Positions 1-11,911 of a stretch of 64,000 nt of DNA are shown here, piece by piece; position 1 is the first letter of the stretch, and each line of letters starts with the position of its first letter. The stretch lies in contig OX344762.1 in NCBI GenBank assembly GCA_947034895.1, positions 34,948,760 to 35,012,759 of the forward strand, given 5' to 3'. Under the pieces are notes generated by a model that worked only from the letters and a program-made list of their open reading frames with translations, did no database searches and was not told where the DNA came from. This DNA is from Rhytidiadelphus loreus (taxonomy: Eukaryota; Streptophyta; Bryopsida; Hypnales; Hylocomiaceae). A program made the position numbers and the translations under genes.

Positions 1-752
1 GGACCCCTATTTGCATGCATGTTGAGGACAAAGAATTGTGTTTTTTTTAATGCCCTTTGGTGGGCACATGCCCTTCTATTGTGGCAGTAGCCCACAACAA
101 TCCTAGACGTACATCATCATTTTTGGATGCTTCACAGTACTAAAAACTCCTAAAACGCAAAGTGTGACAAATTAGGTAAATTACAATTTAATTAAAGGAT
201 TTTTTTTCAAAATTTTCTCAAAAATAAAGAATACGAGGACTTCTAAGTTAGCCATCTCCAATAAAAATTTCAAGTACATGGACTTCATTTCCCAAAAGAT
301 ATGGCAAATGGCAACTCCGTCATTCCAATTGTGACGCCAAATAGTACCGGTGTTTCTTGCATTCACCCAAAAATTAGAGCCTTACATGTCACATCTACGC
401 CGTGATCAGTTTAGGAGGTTTAGGTGACTGGTGGCCACTGATTACCATTGCTATTACACGGGAGTAGTAACTGGTGATCACCGGTTACCATCGTCTCTCT
501 CATTTGGGCAGATTGGCCCTCTCGCTTTAGCGCAAGTATCAATTTCAAATTTTCTCGTTTAGGAAGGCTAGCTTGCTCGCTTTGGCGCGAGTTTCAGTTC
601 CAAATTTGCTTGTGGGCGATGTTGGGTCCTGTGCAATCAGTTGGTGCGTGGTCGCATCATGCTGTGAGAGAGTTCGCGGGTATGGTTGGGGTTCAATTCC
701 AGAGTGATGGTATGAGGCATTGGAACTGAGGGAGTGCTTGGTGACTGCCCAA
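1..752. other. Gene-free left edge
   Basis: No coding region is supported here. Two related copies of about 45 bases containing tcgcttt(a/g)gcgc lie near 522 and 566 in direct orientation. A short self-complementary stretch built on ggtgactggtggcc and its relatives spans about 422-492. Neither is diagnostic of a known element. Confidence 0.4.
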
Positions 753-1474
753 ATGGGGCGCTCACATAAGAAAGAGAAGGTTGTAGTTAGGGTTGACAAC
801 GCGGAGGCTGGGGGTGCGCAAGCAAAGGAGGAGAAGCCCGATTTTGGGAGTGATGAGGAAGCAGTAGTGAAGTTTGAATACTAGCACTCCAAATCCATTG
901 GTTTAGAGTCGCGTGCCACAAGATCGGGTGTGACAACTGACAAGTGGCAATGAAGAAGACCTCCAAGTGCTAGAGGGGGCTCAGAGAACTACTGCAAAGA
1001 CAAAAGGGAAGAGGAAGGACAAGTCACTTAAAGTTTTCAGGTGTGTCAAAGATGTTGAGGACGAAATTGCAAGGCTAAAGAAGCTCCCCCGACAGTTGAA
1101 GAAGCACGATTTCAAGACGGAGTTTGGACTCGAAGACCAAGGCGAGGGTCCCTATTACTTTCACAAGAACACCGTCTTTGCGGACTCTATGGGGAAACTT
1201 TTTGGGAAGTCATATGGGGATTCGGGGCGGGCCGGGTATGCTTGGGGTAATTGCAGTGTGGAGGATGTTGTGGATAGGGTGAAGTTTTTGCACCCGATTC
1301 TCTACCAGCACGGAGAGGATGAAACACCGAATCTTGTCACGATTCGCTTTGCCGAAGGGATGGCTCTTGAGTATGAAGAAGAAAGTAGCAAGGTCAAGTG
1401 GTGCGCATTCGGGGAGGAGACAAATAAGCGTCAATGCAGCCAACACACGTTAGATCTTCAGAAGCTAGAAGAGT
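753..1474 (+). pseudogene. Unrecognised coding fragment split by a hAT-like insertion
   Basis: A long open frame runs from about 967 to 1474 and ends exactly at the target duplication of the hAT-like element. Its codons resume in frame at 8234 if the element and one 8-bp duplication are removed, but run only about eight codons before a CACTA-like end at 8257. The frame opens after a stop, with no in-frame ATG, so it may be an internal exon. A separate small ATG frame (753-884, 43 codons, lysine- and acid-rich) precedes it in another frame. The fragment is rich in charged residues, with Lys/Arg runs near the start. I do not recognise the family. It could be a broken host gene or a fragment of an older repeat. 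Confidence 0.45.
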
Positions 1475-4400
1475 CAGGGTTGTCATACCGGACGGACGTC
1501 CGGTTTGCCCGTCCGATAGAGGTCTCGCCCGTCCGATGTGGTCAACACTAAAGTTGACTTTTTTTAAAACTTAAAGGACCGTCACTATGTTTTCACCAAA
1601 AACTCTCTAAAACTGTCATTTCTAGTACAACTACCAAAATTTTGATAAAAAAACTTTTTTTGACATATCTAACCGTAGGATGTTGTATTATATAGTATCA
1701 AAAACTTGTGGTAAGAATTTCAGACATTTCCACCGGGTGGATTGCAAGATATAAGCATTCAAAATTCAAAATTAACTAAAATCATTTTTTTGACCCTGCG
1801 AAAAGCAGGGCAGCTGCACTTCACAAGCTCACATTTCTATGAAAAAATGACCTAAATGGTGGTGCTTCTTTGGATTTGTTTTCCTAGACAAGTTCGCCAC
1901 ATGCTTGAAAAATTTCAGATCATTTGGAATAGTACAACATATAGGAAAAAAATAGTAAGTAGGTAGTACTAGAGAATGATTAAAAATACTAAATTATTTA
2001 CAATTTAAATATGGAATTGAAAATTTACAATTCCAATGGTCGAAATGTTGTAATAATGTATGTACATCCTATAATTTTATTTTTGTCCAAAAATATTGAA
2101 AATTGGATAAGATAAAGGATGTCAAAGTTTATTTTAGAGCAGGAAATCCAAAACTGCCCGCAAACAGAAAATCCTCATAATTTTTGACTCATTGATCAAA
2201 ATGGAATGATTCTAAGCTTTTTGTGCATATCAAACTCTAGAAAATCAATTCAAACATAATTAGTTGTTTGCTACTTTGTTTACTACACATTCATAAATTC
2301 ACAGAAGTCATACAATATTACAATTGTCATGATGGAAGAAAGACCAAATTGCATATTACAAGATTTTCACCATATGTCCGTATCTTTATGTATGAAATTT
2401 GTAGCAACCGTGAAATACACATGCTTGATGCTCTTCTAAGCAAAAATGTGTCATCATGTCATCATGTATCTAAGCAATAATGTATCATCATGTTTTGCAT
2501 TTGAGAGTAGAAATGGGAGTTCATTATATATTTATATGCATATGAAGTGGTACTGTGGTAGGATCATTAGGATGTAAAACAACGCACATGAGAATGATGA
2601 GGTATATAAATTAAAATTAGTACTCCAGAGTTCCCTTCCCGGGGGGAACACTTACGGTTTTTAGAAAACTACGTGAGTTAAAAGATAGGGTTCATTTAAT
2701 TCAAAGGAAGCAAATTTTATATAATTTGTAGAGCTACTATAAGGTTCATGAAATGCTACACACTCTAATATATATAAATTAGGGTATGTAAAAACATCAT
2801 ATAATAGGAATTTTTATTAATAAGTTAGCCTTGACAAATAGAAGTCTAGAAATTTTTCATAATATGATGAGTATAGATGTAGACAAATAATTTCATATAG
2901 GTGATAAAATGGACATATTCAAGAAAATCTATGATGAAAGGCGGTCCACTAAAATTGTGCCATGGTACTTGTAGTGTATATATAAAAACAAACTAAATGT
3001 AAATGTAAGACATCAACTAAAAGTGGAAAAATTGTCACATTGTATGAATAGGAAGATTTACCTTAGTGGGTTCAACAAACTGAAAATTGTACAATATGGA
3101 GATAGAATTAATAGTTCATTTAACTCTAAGCTTTGAAGCCATAAGGTAGCAACGCCCATAACCATTAGTGTACCCATACTTCGATAGTAGAGTTCCCTTA
3201 AAGTGTCTCCAAATGTACTTTGAAACCGTGCCAATTCTTAATTGTGGTTGGTAGGCTCTAATTTTTTTAGATTTTGGAACTACAATCAAGGCAACTTTAG
3301 TAGAGTGTGGTTTAGGGTGCCTTAGTGAGTTCTACTTTGAAAATTCACAGAAATTAGATGCCTTATCCAAAAATTCTAATTTTTTTTTTAAATTCATGAT
3401 TTTCAGTTGCTAATACTAAAAAAAAATTCTAGAAAAAAGTGCCTCCAACTATGTTGAATTGCTTAATTTGACGGTTATGGGTGTTGCTACCTTATGTGTT
3501 AATCACACTCATATTGAATGAGATTTTCATGGAATAGTTTCATTAGGAATTCTAAAGTGTTCAATGTTATTAACCCCTAAAGACTAGAGGGTGTTTTGGA
3601 AGAGGAAGAATCCAAAATTGCTAACTTTGATGCATTGTCTAAAATAAAAAATTATTTGAAAAAAATCCAATTGTATAAAAGTGTATTATGTAGTTATAAC
3701 AACGTGTAGAAACAATTTCAGCCCATTTGACCATGTGGATTGAAAGTTTATAATGTTTGAAGTGAGAAAAAAAATCTTTATTTTCATTCTTGCAAACTAG
3801 GATCAACAAACTTCAAGCCCTCTTAGAGTAAAATATTTGGTCTATACAAAAATGAGGATTTTGACTATTCATAAATATATAATGTTGGATTCACTCATAA
3901 AAAATCTGAATCAACTTGCAATGCAAAGAGGTTAAATGCATTGGCAATACACTAGTCTTTTTTTGATGATTTCTTGTGCAATGAGATATTTTTTAATTTG
4001 GAATCCAAATGGTTAAAAATTAGAGACAAATATTTAGAATATTTGGGAAAAATTTCAAAAACTTTGACTTCACATATTGCAAGATAATAGGGCTTGAGGT
4101 TAGAAGAAAAGGTTATTTTTCTTGAAGCCACCCTAACATAGCTAATAAAGTTTGACTCCTTTGAGAATGTGATTTGAGAACTAAATTACTTTTGATAATT
4201 GTATGCCATATTTTATTAGTAACATAAATGCCAAATTTCAATAGTTGATGAGATTTTTTGCAAAAGACGCCCCAAAGATGCTCAAATTGCAAGGGCTACC
4301 AAAAAAATTTAGAGCAGAAAGAAATTATATTTCCACTAAGAAGATACATGTTCACATCTTGTGTCAAAATTTTATGAACATTTGACCAAAATTGACTTCA

Positions 4401-4784
4401 TAGGAACCTACCCAAAGTTTCAATTGTTCATTCAATGGACAATTGGCCTTTATGGGTTAAAAATTGCCACTTGAATTCAATTGATTATTGTTAATTTCAC
4501 AATGTCTACCCCATACATAGTTGCAGTAGATGGAAGAGAAAATTTGTGAAGAAGGGTGGGGGTGGGAGGAAATTGGACATTTAAATTTTATATGTAAGAT
4601 AGATCCATTTAAAAACTTGCATGAATGAATTTATAAAAATTATAGGGTATTGGAAATATGCCCTTTTTAGCTTTTTATGTAAAAATACGGTCATCTTAAA
4701 TGCAATAATTAAGGTAAATAGCCCCACATAAAATACCCTCTTAACTTAGGTGTATACCTTAAATTACAAGGAGTGATCCCCCCG

Positions 4785-5440
4785 AGTTTCAAAACTTTGT
4801 TTCCTTTCCAAATCCTTGTAGCCTCTATTTTCAAAAATAACCCTTAAACTACATTTGAATACATTGTAATACATTAATGATGTGAATTCAAAACCCTTGT
4901 AGATCAAATTATCAAAAATAATTGAGAAGTATTAGAACTCTACAAAATATAACTTGTGTTTCATTTTTTTAGGGAACTCCAAACCCTTTTAGTTTCTATT
5001 TGGAGAACTCTAAAATTCATCCTTTAAGTCTTCAACTTGAATTTTAAAAAATGTGTACCTTGTTTTCCGTTACAAATCCAAAAACTTCTAGCATCTAATT
5101 ATATTTGTTTTCTTGAAAGTGTGCAAGTTAGTTTTAATTTTCTAGAAATCTCATTTTTTGGGTGTGGGGACTATTTCTCAAGTCCTCGGAGAAGCGAAGA
5201 AGGACAAGGGCGACACATGAAAGGAGACACATCCTTCCATGAATTGTCTTTCAACTCAAAAAGTAGTTGGACCTCTTAATACAACCATTGACTTCAAGAT
5301 ATTCCCCGGGCTCAAATTAATGGCTAACTACATTAATTGGTTTCCCACTTTCCCTCTCTCCATGGGAAGGAAGAATCCCATGCCAATTTCAAATCTGAAG
5401 GTCAATTTCACTCCCCCCCATCGTTGGTGGATGGAATTCT
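4785..5440 (+). repeat. Direct repeat copy 1 inside the hAT-like element
   Basis: This stretch closely matches 7305-7925 in the same orientation, including shared phrases such as ttgtttcctttccaaatcc and gttggacctctt. A shorter, more diverged third copy lies at about 6640-7025. The copies carry no coherent reading frame. They show that the element's interior grew by segmental duplication. Confidence 0.75.
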
Positions 5441-5465
5441 TGCATATTTTTTCCTCCGAGTGTCA

Positions 5466-5562
5466 GGGCGCAGATGTGTGGACAGGGGCATGGACGTGTA
5501 GATAAGGGCGTGGACGTCTGGACAGGGTGTGGACGTCTCGTCAGGGCGCGGATGTCCACTCA
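5466..5562 (+). repeat. GC-rich minisatellite, + orientation
   Basis: Imperfect tandem units of about 18-22 bp of the form gggcgtggacgtctggaca. The block is strikingly GC-rich inside an AT-rich element. The array at 7935-8065 is built from a related unit in the opposite orientation. Confidence 0.65.
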
Positions 5563-5664
5563 AAATTCCAATTTTAAAGCAAGTCTTCAACTCCCTCCTT
5601 CAACTTCCTCCAAGCCAATTTTGAACTCCCTCCAAGGGTTTGAAGATTCCATGACCAAAATAAT

Positions 5665-6390
5665 TAAATAAACTGTTGACCATGAATTAAAAAATCACTT
5701 AACTAGTATTTCATTTCAATACCCACCCCTCCTAAGTCCTAGACTTTAGAGTTTAGAGTTCTAGGATCACATTACACAAATTAAAGGGTGGAGTCCAATG
5801 ATTGAATATTTGAAATCGTAAACAATTTGGGTAATGCTTCATTTCATTCCCAAAGACCCAAATTGCTTTGCTATCCCATACGCAAAATAAACCATTGCCC
5901 TTGAATTAAAAAATTACTTAACTAGTATTTCATTTCAATACCCACCCCTCCTAAGTCCTAGACTTTAGAGTTTAGAGTTTTAGGATCCCATTACACAAAT
6001 TGAAGGGTGATGTCTAATGATTGAATATTTGAAATCATAAACAATTTGGGTAATGCTTCATTTCATTCCCAAAGACCCAAATTGCTTTGCTATCCCCATA
6101 TGCAAAATAAACCATTGCCCTTGAATTAAAAAATTACTTAACTAGTATTTCATTTCAATACCCACCCCTCCTAAGTCCTAGACTTTAGAGTTTAGAGTTT
6201 TAGGATCCCATTACACAAATTAAGGGGTGATGTCTAATGATTGAATATTTGAAATCATAAACAATTTGGGTAATGCTTCATTTCATTCCCAAAGACCCAA
6301 ATTGCTTTGCTATCCCCATATGCAAAATAAACCATTGCCCTTGAATTAAAAAATTACTTAACTAGTATTTCATTTCAATACCCACCCCTT
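5665..6390 (+). repeat. Tandem repeat, about 220-bp unit, just over three copies
   Basis: Unit starts are near 5665, 5881, 6101 and 6321. Each unit contains aattaaaaaatcacttaac-like sequence, then gagtttagagtt, then aacaatttgggtaatgcttc. The copies differ by few substitutions, so the expansion is fairly recent. No coding potential is seen. Confidence 0.9.
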
Positions 6391-7304
6391 TTATTTTTCC
6401 CATTACAAGAATTTGTTGTTAAAGTCTTCAAGACCTAAATCTTTGTAGCCTTTTTTTTTTTGAAAAAAAAACCTTCAAGCATATTTTAAAGCATTATAAT
6501 TTGTATTTGATTTAAATCTGAAACCTTGTAGCTTCGTATTGAAAAAACAAAGACTTAAACCAAAACCTTGAGAAGTATACATTGGTAATGGTTTGATTTG
6601 TAAACTTCAAATCCAAAATCACAAATACCTTTTCTTTAGAAAAATAAAATATAAACCCTTGAACTCGAATTAAAAAAAATATGTACCTTGACTTTCATTA
6701 GGACTCCAAACCCTTTGGGATTTTTTTCATACAAATTTTGTCCTTCTTATTTGGAAGTTCAATTTCATTTTCTAATTTTTTTTTGGTTTCCAACTTTACA
6801 TGGGTCCTACTTCTCAAGTGCTTGATGAAGGCAAGAAATTGAAGTCCGGCCTCAAGAAGAGAGTGACATGCTTCAATACGTTGTCTTTGAACTCAAAAAG
6901 TGGTTGGACCTCTTAATGTAGCCATTGACTTGAAGATATTCCCCATGCTCAAATTAAGGGTTGACTACATTAATTGGTTTTCCTTCCTTTACGGGAAGGA
7001 AGAATCCCATGACTAAATTCATACCAAAGTTTAGTGTGGGACCTCCGCGGCATTATAAACTTGTTTTTGAAGGGATTTCCAAACCCTTATAACCCGTACT
7101 TACAACTTGAAGCCCTTGAACTACAAGTACATAACATTTAACTTGTATTTGATTTGAATTTTAAATACTTGCAGCAACAATTTACCAACACCATAAAGTC
7201 TTCAACTATAACTAAACAAAACATAACTTCTATTTGATTTGAAATCCAAACCCTTGTAGCATCTAGTAACAAGATTAAAGCTTTGAACTTACTTCCAAAC
7301 TACT

Positions 7305-7925
7305 TGCATTTTGTTTCCTTTCCAAATCCTTGTAGCCTCTATTTTCAAAAATAAACCCTTCAACTACATTTGAATACATTGTAATACATTAATGATGTGA
7401 ATTCCAAACCCTTGTAGCCCCTATTACCAAAAATAAACCCATCGAATTAGAAGTCTACAAAATATAACTTGTGTTTGATTTGTTTTTTGAACTTTGAACC
7501 CTTTTAGTTTCTATTTGGAGAATTAAAAAATGCATCTTTCAACTTGAATTTTTTTAAATGTGTACCTTGTCTTCCGTTAGAAATCCAAAAACTTCTAGCA
7601 TCCAATTCATTTTTTTTTGGGCAAGTGTACAAGTTAATTTTCATTTTCTTGAAATCTACATTTTTATAGGTGGGAACTAGTTCTCAAGTCCTTGGGGAAG
7701 CCAAGAAGGCCAAGTGAGGCACAAGAAAGGAGCCACATCCTTCCATGAATTGTCTTTGAACTCAAAAAGTAGTTGGACCTCTTCATGCAGCCATTGACTT
7801 GTTAATATTTCCCAAGCTCAAATTAAAGGCTGACTACATTAATGGTTTCCCCCTCTCCATAGGAAGGAGGAATCCCATGCCAATTTCAAATGTGAAGCTG
7901 AAGTTCAACCTCTCTTTGTTGTCCT
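7305..7925 (+). repeat. Direct repeat copy 2 inside the hAT-like element
   Basis: Partner of 4785-5440 at an offset of about 2.5 kb. Both copies end just before a GC-rich minisatellite, so a segment including the minisatellite probably duplicated, with the satellite later inverted or replaced. Confidence 0.7.
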
Positions 7926-7934
7926 CCTTCATGT

Positions 7935-8065
7935 TCGCGCCCTGACCAGAAGTCCCCGCCCTAACCAGAAGTCCCCGCCCTGACCAGAAGTCCCCGCCCT
8001 AACCAGAAGTCCCCGCCCTGACTAGAAGTCCACGCCTTGACAACAAGTCCACGCCCTGATTCCAA
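7935..8065 (-). repeat. GC-rich minisatellite, - orientation
   Basis: About six tandem units of 19 bp (ccgccctgaccagaagtcc and variants). Its reverse complement resembles the unit at 5466-5562. Confidence 0.85.
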
Positions 8066-8256
8066 CGTGGACAGCCACGCTGGAAGCGACTTTTCACTTG
8101 GAAAATTTCCATAGCTTCAAAAATGAATGGTGTCCGGAGTGTCCGGACCGTCCATCCGTCCGGTCCGGTTCGCCCGTCCGTCCGTCCCGTCTGATTACTC
8201 CGACCCGTCCGGTATGACAACCCTGAGAAGAGTTGAAGAAAGCAGTGGCTGGGCCA

Positions 8257-8420
8257 CACTATAAGAAACTCGCGTTTTAGTTGGTGTTTTGTAATTTTTT
8301 AAGACGTGATGTCAGATGAAACAACTTATGTGTTTTTGTGAATAATCACGTCCAATATAACATCTGAATTGTATGATATATAAATGTGATGGAGTATAGG
8401 ACTGATCTTTCTTGCAATCA
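8257..8420 (+). mobile_element. CACTA-type terminal sequence, unpaired
   Basis: The sequence cactataagaaactcgcg at 8257 matches the terminus of the MITEs at 11472 and 21292 and of the end at 29550. No matching tatagtg right end was found nearby, so this is a truncated element or an end whose partner is lost. Confidence 0.5.
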
Positions 8421-10463
8421 CTCTAAACCTCTTTGTGCCATGGTAGATGGACTTTAGGCAACCTATAATTGCGCCAAACAATTGCAACCAAAACAACATC
8501 CAACCTTGGTGAAATAGCCGTCAACCACTTAAGAACAATTGAAATTGTGGAACCCATTCATCCCCCTTGTGTCCAAGTGTAGAGCAATGAGAAGGTCAGT
8601 TCACCTTGGCCCCTCATTGCCGCAAGCCAAGATAAATGTAAGAAATTGTCATCTAATTTGGGGACGTGGATTCTAAGTATGAATTCAAAATTTCCAAATT
8701 TGATCATGGTTGGTAGATAAAAAATTCCTGTGTTTTTTCTAGGAATCACTTCATTATAACCACTTAAACCCTTAAACGTCAAAGAAGACATTTGACATCC
8801 GATGGATGACAAGGAATCCTTGTAGTAGGACAAAAGTACAACTATTCATCCTTTGTTGTGAATTTTGTTGTGAAAAGGGGAGGTCTTCTACAACAGTTTG
8901 ACTTCCAATGAGTGCTAACTTTTGCTATTTCTAAAGCCCATGATTTACATGGTGATGAAAAGGGATGATTTCCAAGGTCACCCCTTCGATGATTCGCGTA
9001 TGGATATCCGTCCTTGCGTATGGACTCGGACAATTCGATCTGCAGCTCAGTTGTCACGGTGCACCATTTCTCGGGAGAGTTGCCAAGGTACCACATCGGC
9101 GACCGGGGGCCGTGGATGTGTTACGTTACCTCCATGCTCTGGTCCATTCAGTGTCTTCGAGGTGCGGGTGATGAGGGGAATGAAGCTAATAAGTTTTCCT
9201 CACTTTTGAAACCAAGGTCATGAATCTCAGTATGCGGGACTAGCTTGCTGTCGCAGCGATCCTCCACCTCAGTGGGGTGGAAACTTCCTAGCTAGTGAGG
9301 ATTTCTTCTTCTTCTTCTGCGTGCGTGCGAGCTTTGCGGCCTGATATTCTGTTTCATTTGAGCTCCACCATGTATGTACGTAATTATCAGTGTTGTTAGC
9401 TACATTGTGGTTGACCCAGACTTTGCCTGAACTTTGTTCTAGCTTTGATCGAGTAGGAGCAGGGCGTTCTTTCAAGTGTGAAGCTCGATACGAAAGGAAG
9501 AATATATATGTCACTCAGAGAATTCGCAAGGGGTCTGCGTGCAGCTCTCCTTAGCTTTCGAGAATATTTTGATCGGACTCTTTGCAGGGTTTTCACGTTC
9601 TCAGTATAGTCACGCTGTGATCGATATTTGTTTCGGCTATGCGTATGTTTCGTGGTGATTTCAGGAATATAAATTTTGAAAAATACCGGCTATTTTGGTC
9701 TTGAGTATTTTTTTATGGTTGAATGTAAACTTTAAAGAGCAGGAATTAAACTGCTGGCTAGACAGTCGCTTCGAAGTTGCTGGGTTTGAATAGCTTTCCA
9801 CTAGAGGGTAAATTAGATCCTGGACAAGGGTGAGTCTTGCTTTCCCTATTCTTGTGATCTCCGTGTACATAATTATCTTTCTACGCATGCGCACAGATTC
9901 TGCGACGAGAGTTTCGTGTTTTCACTTCAATTCGCAGCTGACAACAGTTGTCAGTTCTTTAGTTAACCTTCACTTGCCACACCAAGCCCTTTGGGCAGGC
10001 CGATTCTCAGTCAGTGTATTTCCAAACATGTGAAGTCCAAGGATTCAAACTTAAGGCTCTAGAACTGAAACTTCTCATTGCGGGTCCATAGAACTCATCT
10101 TCAAGCTAGAGAACCACAGAGGCTATTAATTAATATGAGGTGCAGTACGTGATCGCTTGTCAGAAAGGAGCATCATTCAGCAACTGAAAGTCTTTGACAC
10201 TCGTGTAATTCAAGGGCTCCTTGAACTCGAAGTGCTGCATTTTCCTCTCTACTTATATTAAAAAGCCACTCATTCAAGAAAGTGATTTTCTGCTTCAGTT
10301 GGTAAGCTTCACTCAAAAATCACATGGGCAGAATTCGTGGAGGTCATCACATTAAAGGAAGGAAGTACGAGACGATAGCAAGCTCTAGTTGACGGTGTCC
10401 ATGATGTGCGATGTTTCAATTGTGCAGCACTTTGACAGAATTATAGTTTTACTTCTACTACAG
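8421..10463. other. Gene-poor stretch
   Basis: The part from about 8900 to 10300 is less AT-rich than its surroundings and could be old genic sequence or a transcript leader. No reading frame here shows family resemblance, and short frames overlap in several phases. I cannot assign a gene. Confidence 0.3.
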
Positions 10464-10594
10464 TCAGATGGAAAAGGTCTGGAACCAGAAAAAGCTCTGT
10501 CATCAGTTCATCACCGTTCTGAGTTGAAGGACAGTGACGGAGGGTCACTTAAGCCAACCGAAGTCTGCATTCAGCAGGGCACTAAAAACTTAAG
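10464..10594 (+). other. Orphan exon candidate
   Basis: A 131-bp open segment is bounded by a good plant-type acceptor (ttctactacag) and a consensus donor (aag followed by gtaagtac). The open frame is hydrophilic, rich in Ser, Lys and Glu. No continuing exon was found on either side, so this may be part of a noncoding transcript, a gene remnant or chance. The function is unknown. Confidence 0.3.
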
Positions 10595-11471
10595 GTAAGT
10601 ACATCCAGTGTAGTCCCCAACCCAATTGCGAGCCCTACTATTGGTCCCAATTGTGCCCTGACTCTTCATTCTGACTAATGTAGTGAAAACTGTAAAAGAT
10701 TGACATTAGACAACTTCTAAGGTGGAATGGGGTTGAAAAGTCCTGGTTTCATATCTACCATGTGGTTTAAACTCATGGCAAAACGTTCATTCATTATCCC
10801 ACAATTTGAAAGGACACTTTAATTTGGATTACCATTGTAACCATACAAGGAGTCCAAAGAACCAAACGAGTAACCAAATTATAATCCAAATGGACAAGAA
10901 TAGCCCCCCTAGGGGTAACACTCGGAAGCTATAGAATTAAATGTGACCACCTATGATATGTCTTTTTTAAGTGAAAAATGAATTGACTAAAATACATGTC
11001 AAAAAAACTCTTATTTGTTGATCTATTGCAACCAAGCAATTGGGAACTTGATTAGTATAAATATATATGTGCAATGACCTAAGGGACCAACCACAATGGA
11101 TACATGTACTTACCTTACTCCAAACTTGATCCCACCCTTTCCTTCCACACACACCTGTCCCCAAAAGGCTCCAAATCAACATTTTATGCATATTATCAGA
11201 ATGAGCTAAGGTAGTCTATCCATATTCTACCCATGCTTCAAGAACTATTGGGCCTACTATTAAACCATGAATTTGTTACTATAGGAATGAAAAATTGTCC
11301 AATGATGAATTCGCACCAATTTGGGATTACTATTGTATAGTTTTATAAGTGGTTGGGGACTAAATTTGATTGGGAAGTAGATGAAATTTTAGTGTAAAGA
11401 ACATGGAGTTATGAGTGGTGGGATACTTTGTGCCATCCTAGGGAATTACACACACCATATTATTCCAGTTT
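10595..11471. other. AT-rich stretch without a gene
   Basis: No coding region, RNA gene or clear repeat is seen here. Confidence 0.35.
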
Positions 11472-11588
11472 CACTATAAGAAACTAGAGTTTTTTTATGC
11501 CTATTTAAGTCAATGGATTTTAGGTGACGTCAAATTTAACAACCCTTGTTTTATCAAACATCACCTAAAACACGATTTTCTTATAGTG
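11472..11588. mobile_element. CACTA-type MITE, 117 bp
   Basis: It starts cactataagaaac and ends with the inverted match gattttcttatagtg. It is flanked on both sides by ttt, consistent with the 3-bp target duplication of CACTA elements. It has no coding capacity and lies about 320 bp beyond the stop codon of the dioxygenase gene. Confidence 0.85.
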
Positions 11589-11911
11589 TTTTAAGGTTTG
11601 CATGCCTTCATTTTGGGATGCCATTTGCACCATCAATTGATGGACCACTTTTTGACATTGAATGCCAGTACCTATGGCCTTCAATAGCACCCTATTGCTA
11701 CAAGCTTTAGAAAATCATATCTAATTCAATTTAGGTCTAAAAATTACAAATCAAATTGTGACAGTGAATGTGTCTCCCTCTCTCTTTTTTTCCCCTGAAA
11801 ATTTGTTAGAAAAATGCTTCGATCAGCACAGTAGAAGAGATCCTAAGCCCATTATGCTCTTTTAAATGGTCGGCTGTTTCTGCCCCTCCATACCTTAGAA
11901 AAAAGTAGGAG

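Larger units (their letters stand above)
1475..8225. mobile_element. hAT-superfamily-like DNA transposon, about 6.75 kb, no transposase seen
   Basis: The ends are perfect inverted repeats of 21 bp (1475-1495 and 8205-8225) starting cagggttgtcat, and they are flanked by an exact 8-bp duplication, agaagagt (1467-1474 and 8226-8233). CAGGG-type ends plus an 8-bp target duplication are hallmarks of the hAT superfamily. Both subterminal regions carry several gcccgtccg motifs, plausible transposase-binding repeats. The interior is AT-rich, filled with direct and tandem repeats, and has no long open frame or recognisable hAT transposase. It is therefore probably a non-autonomous element moved in trans. 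The perfect ends and duplication suggest insertion without later loss of the boundaries. Confidence 0.85.

Noticed and set aside
5665..6390. Regularly spaced repeats resembling an array
   Set aside because: The 220-base units are continuous tandem copies without unique spacers, so they are not a CRISPR array.
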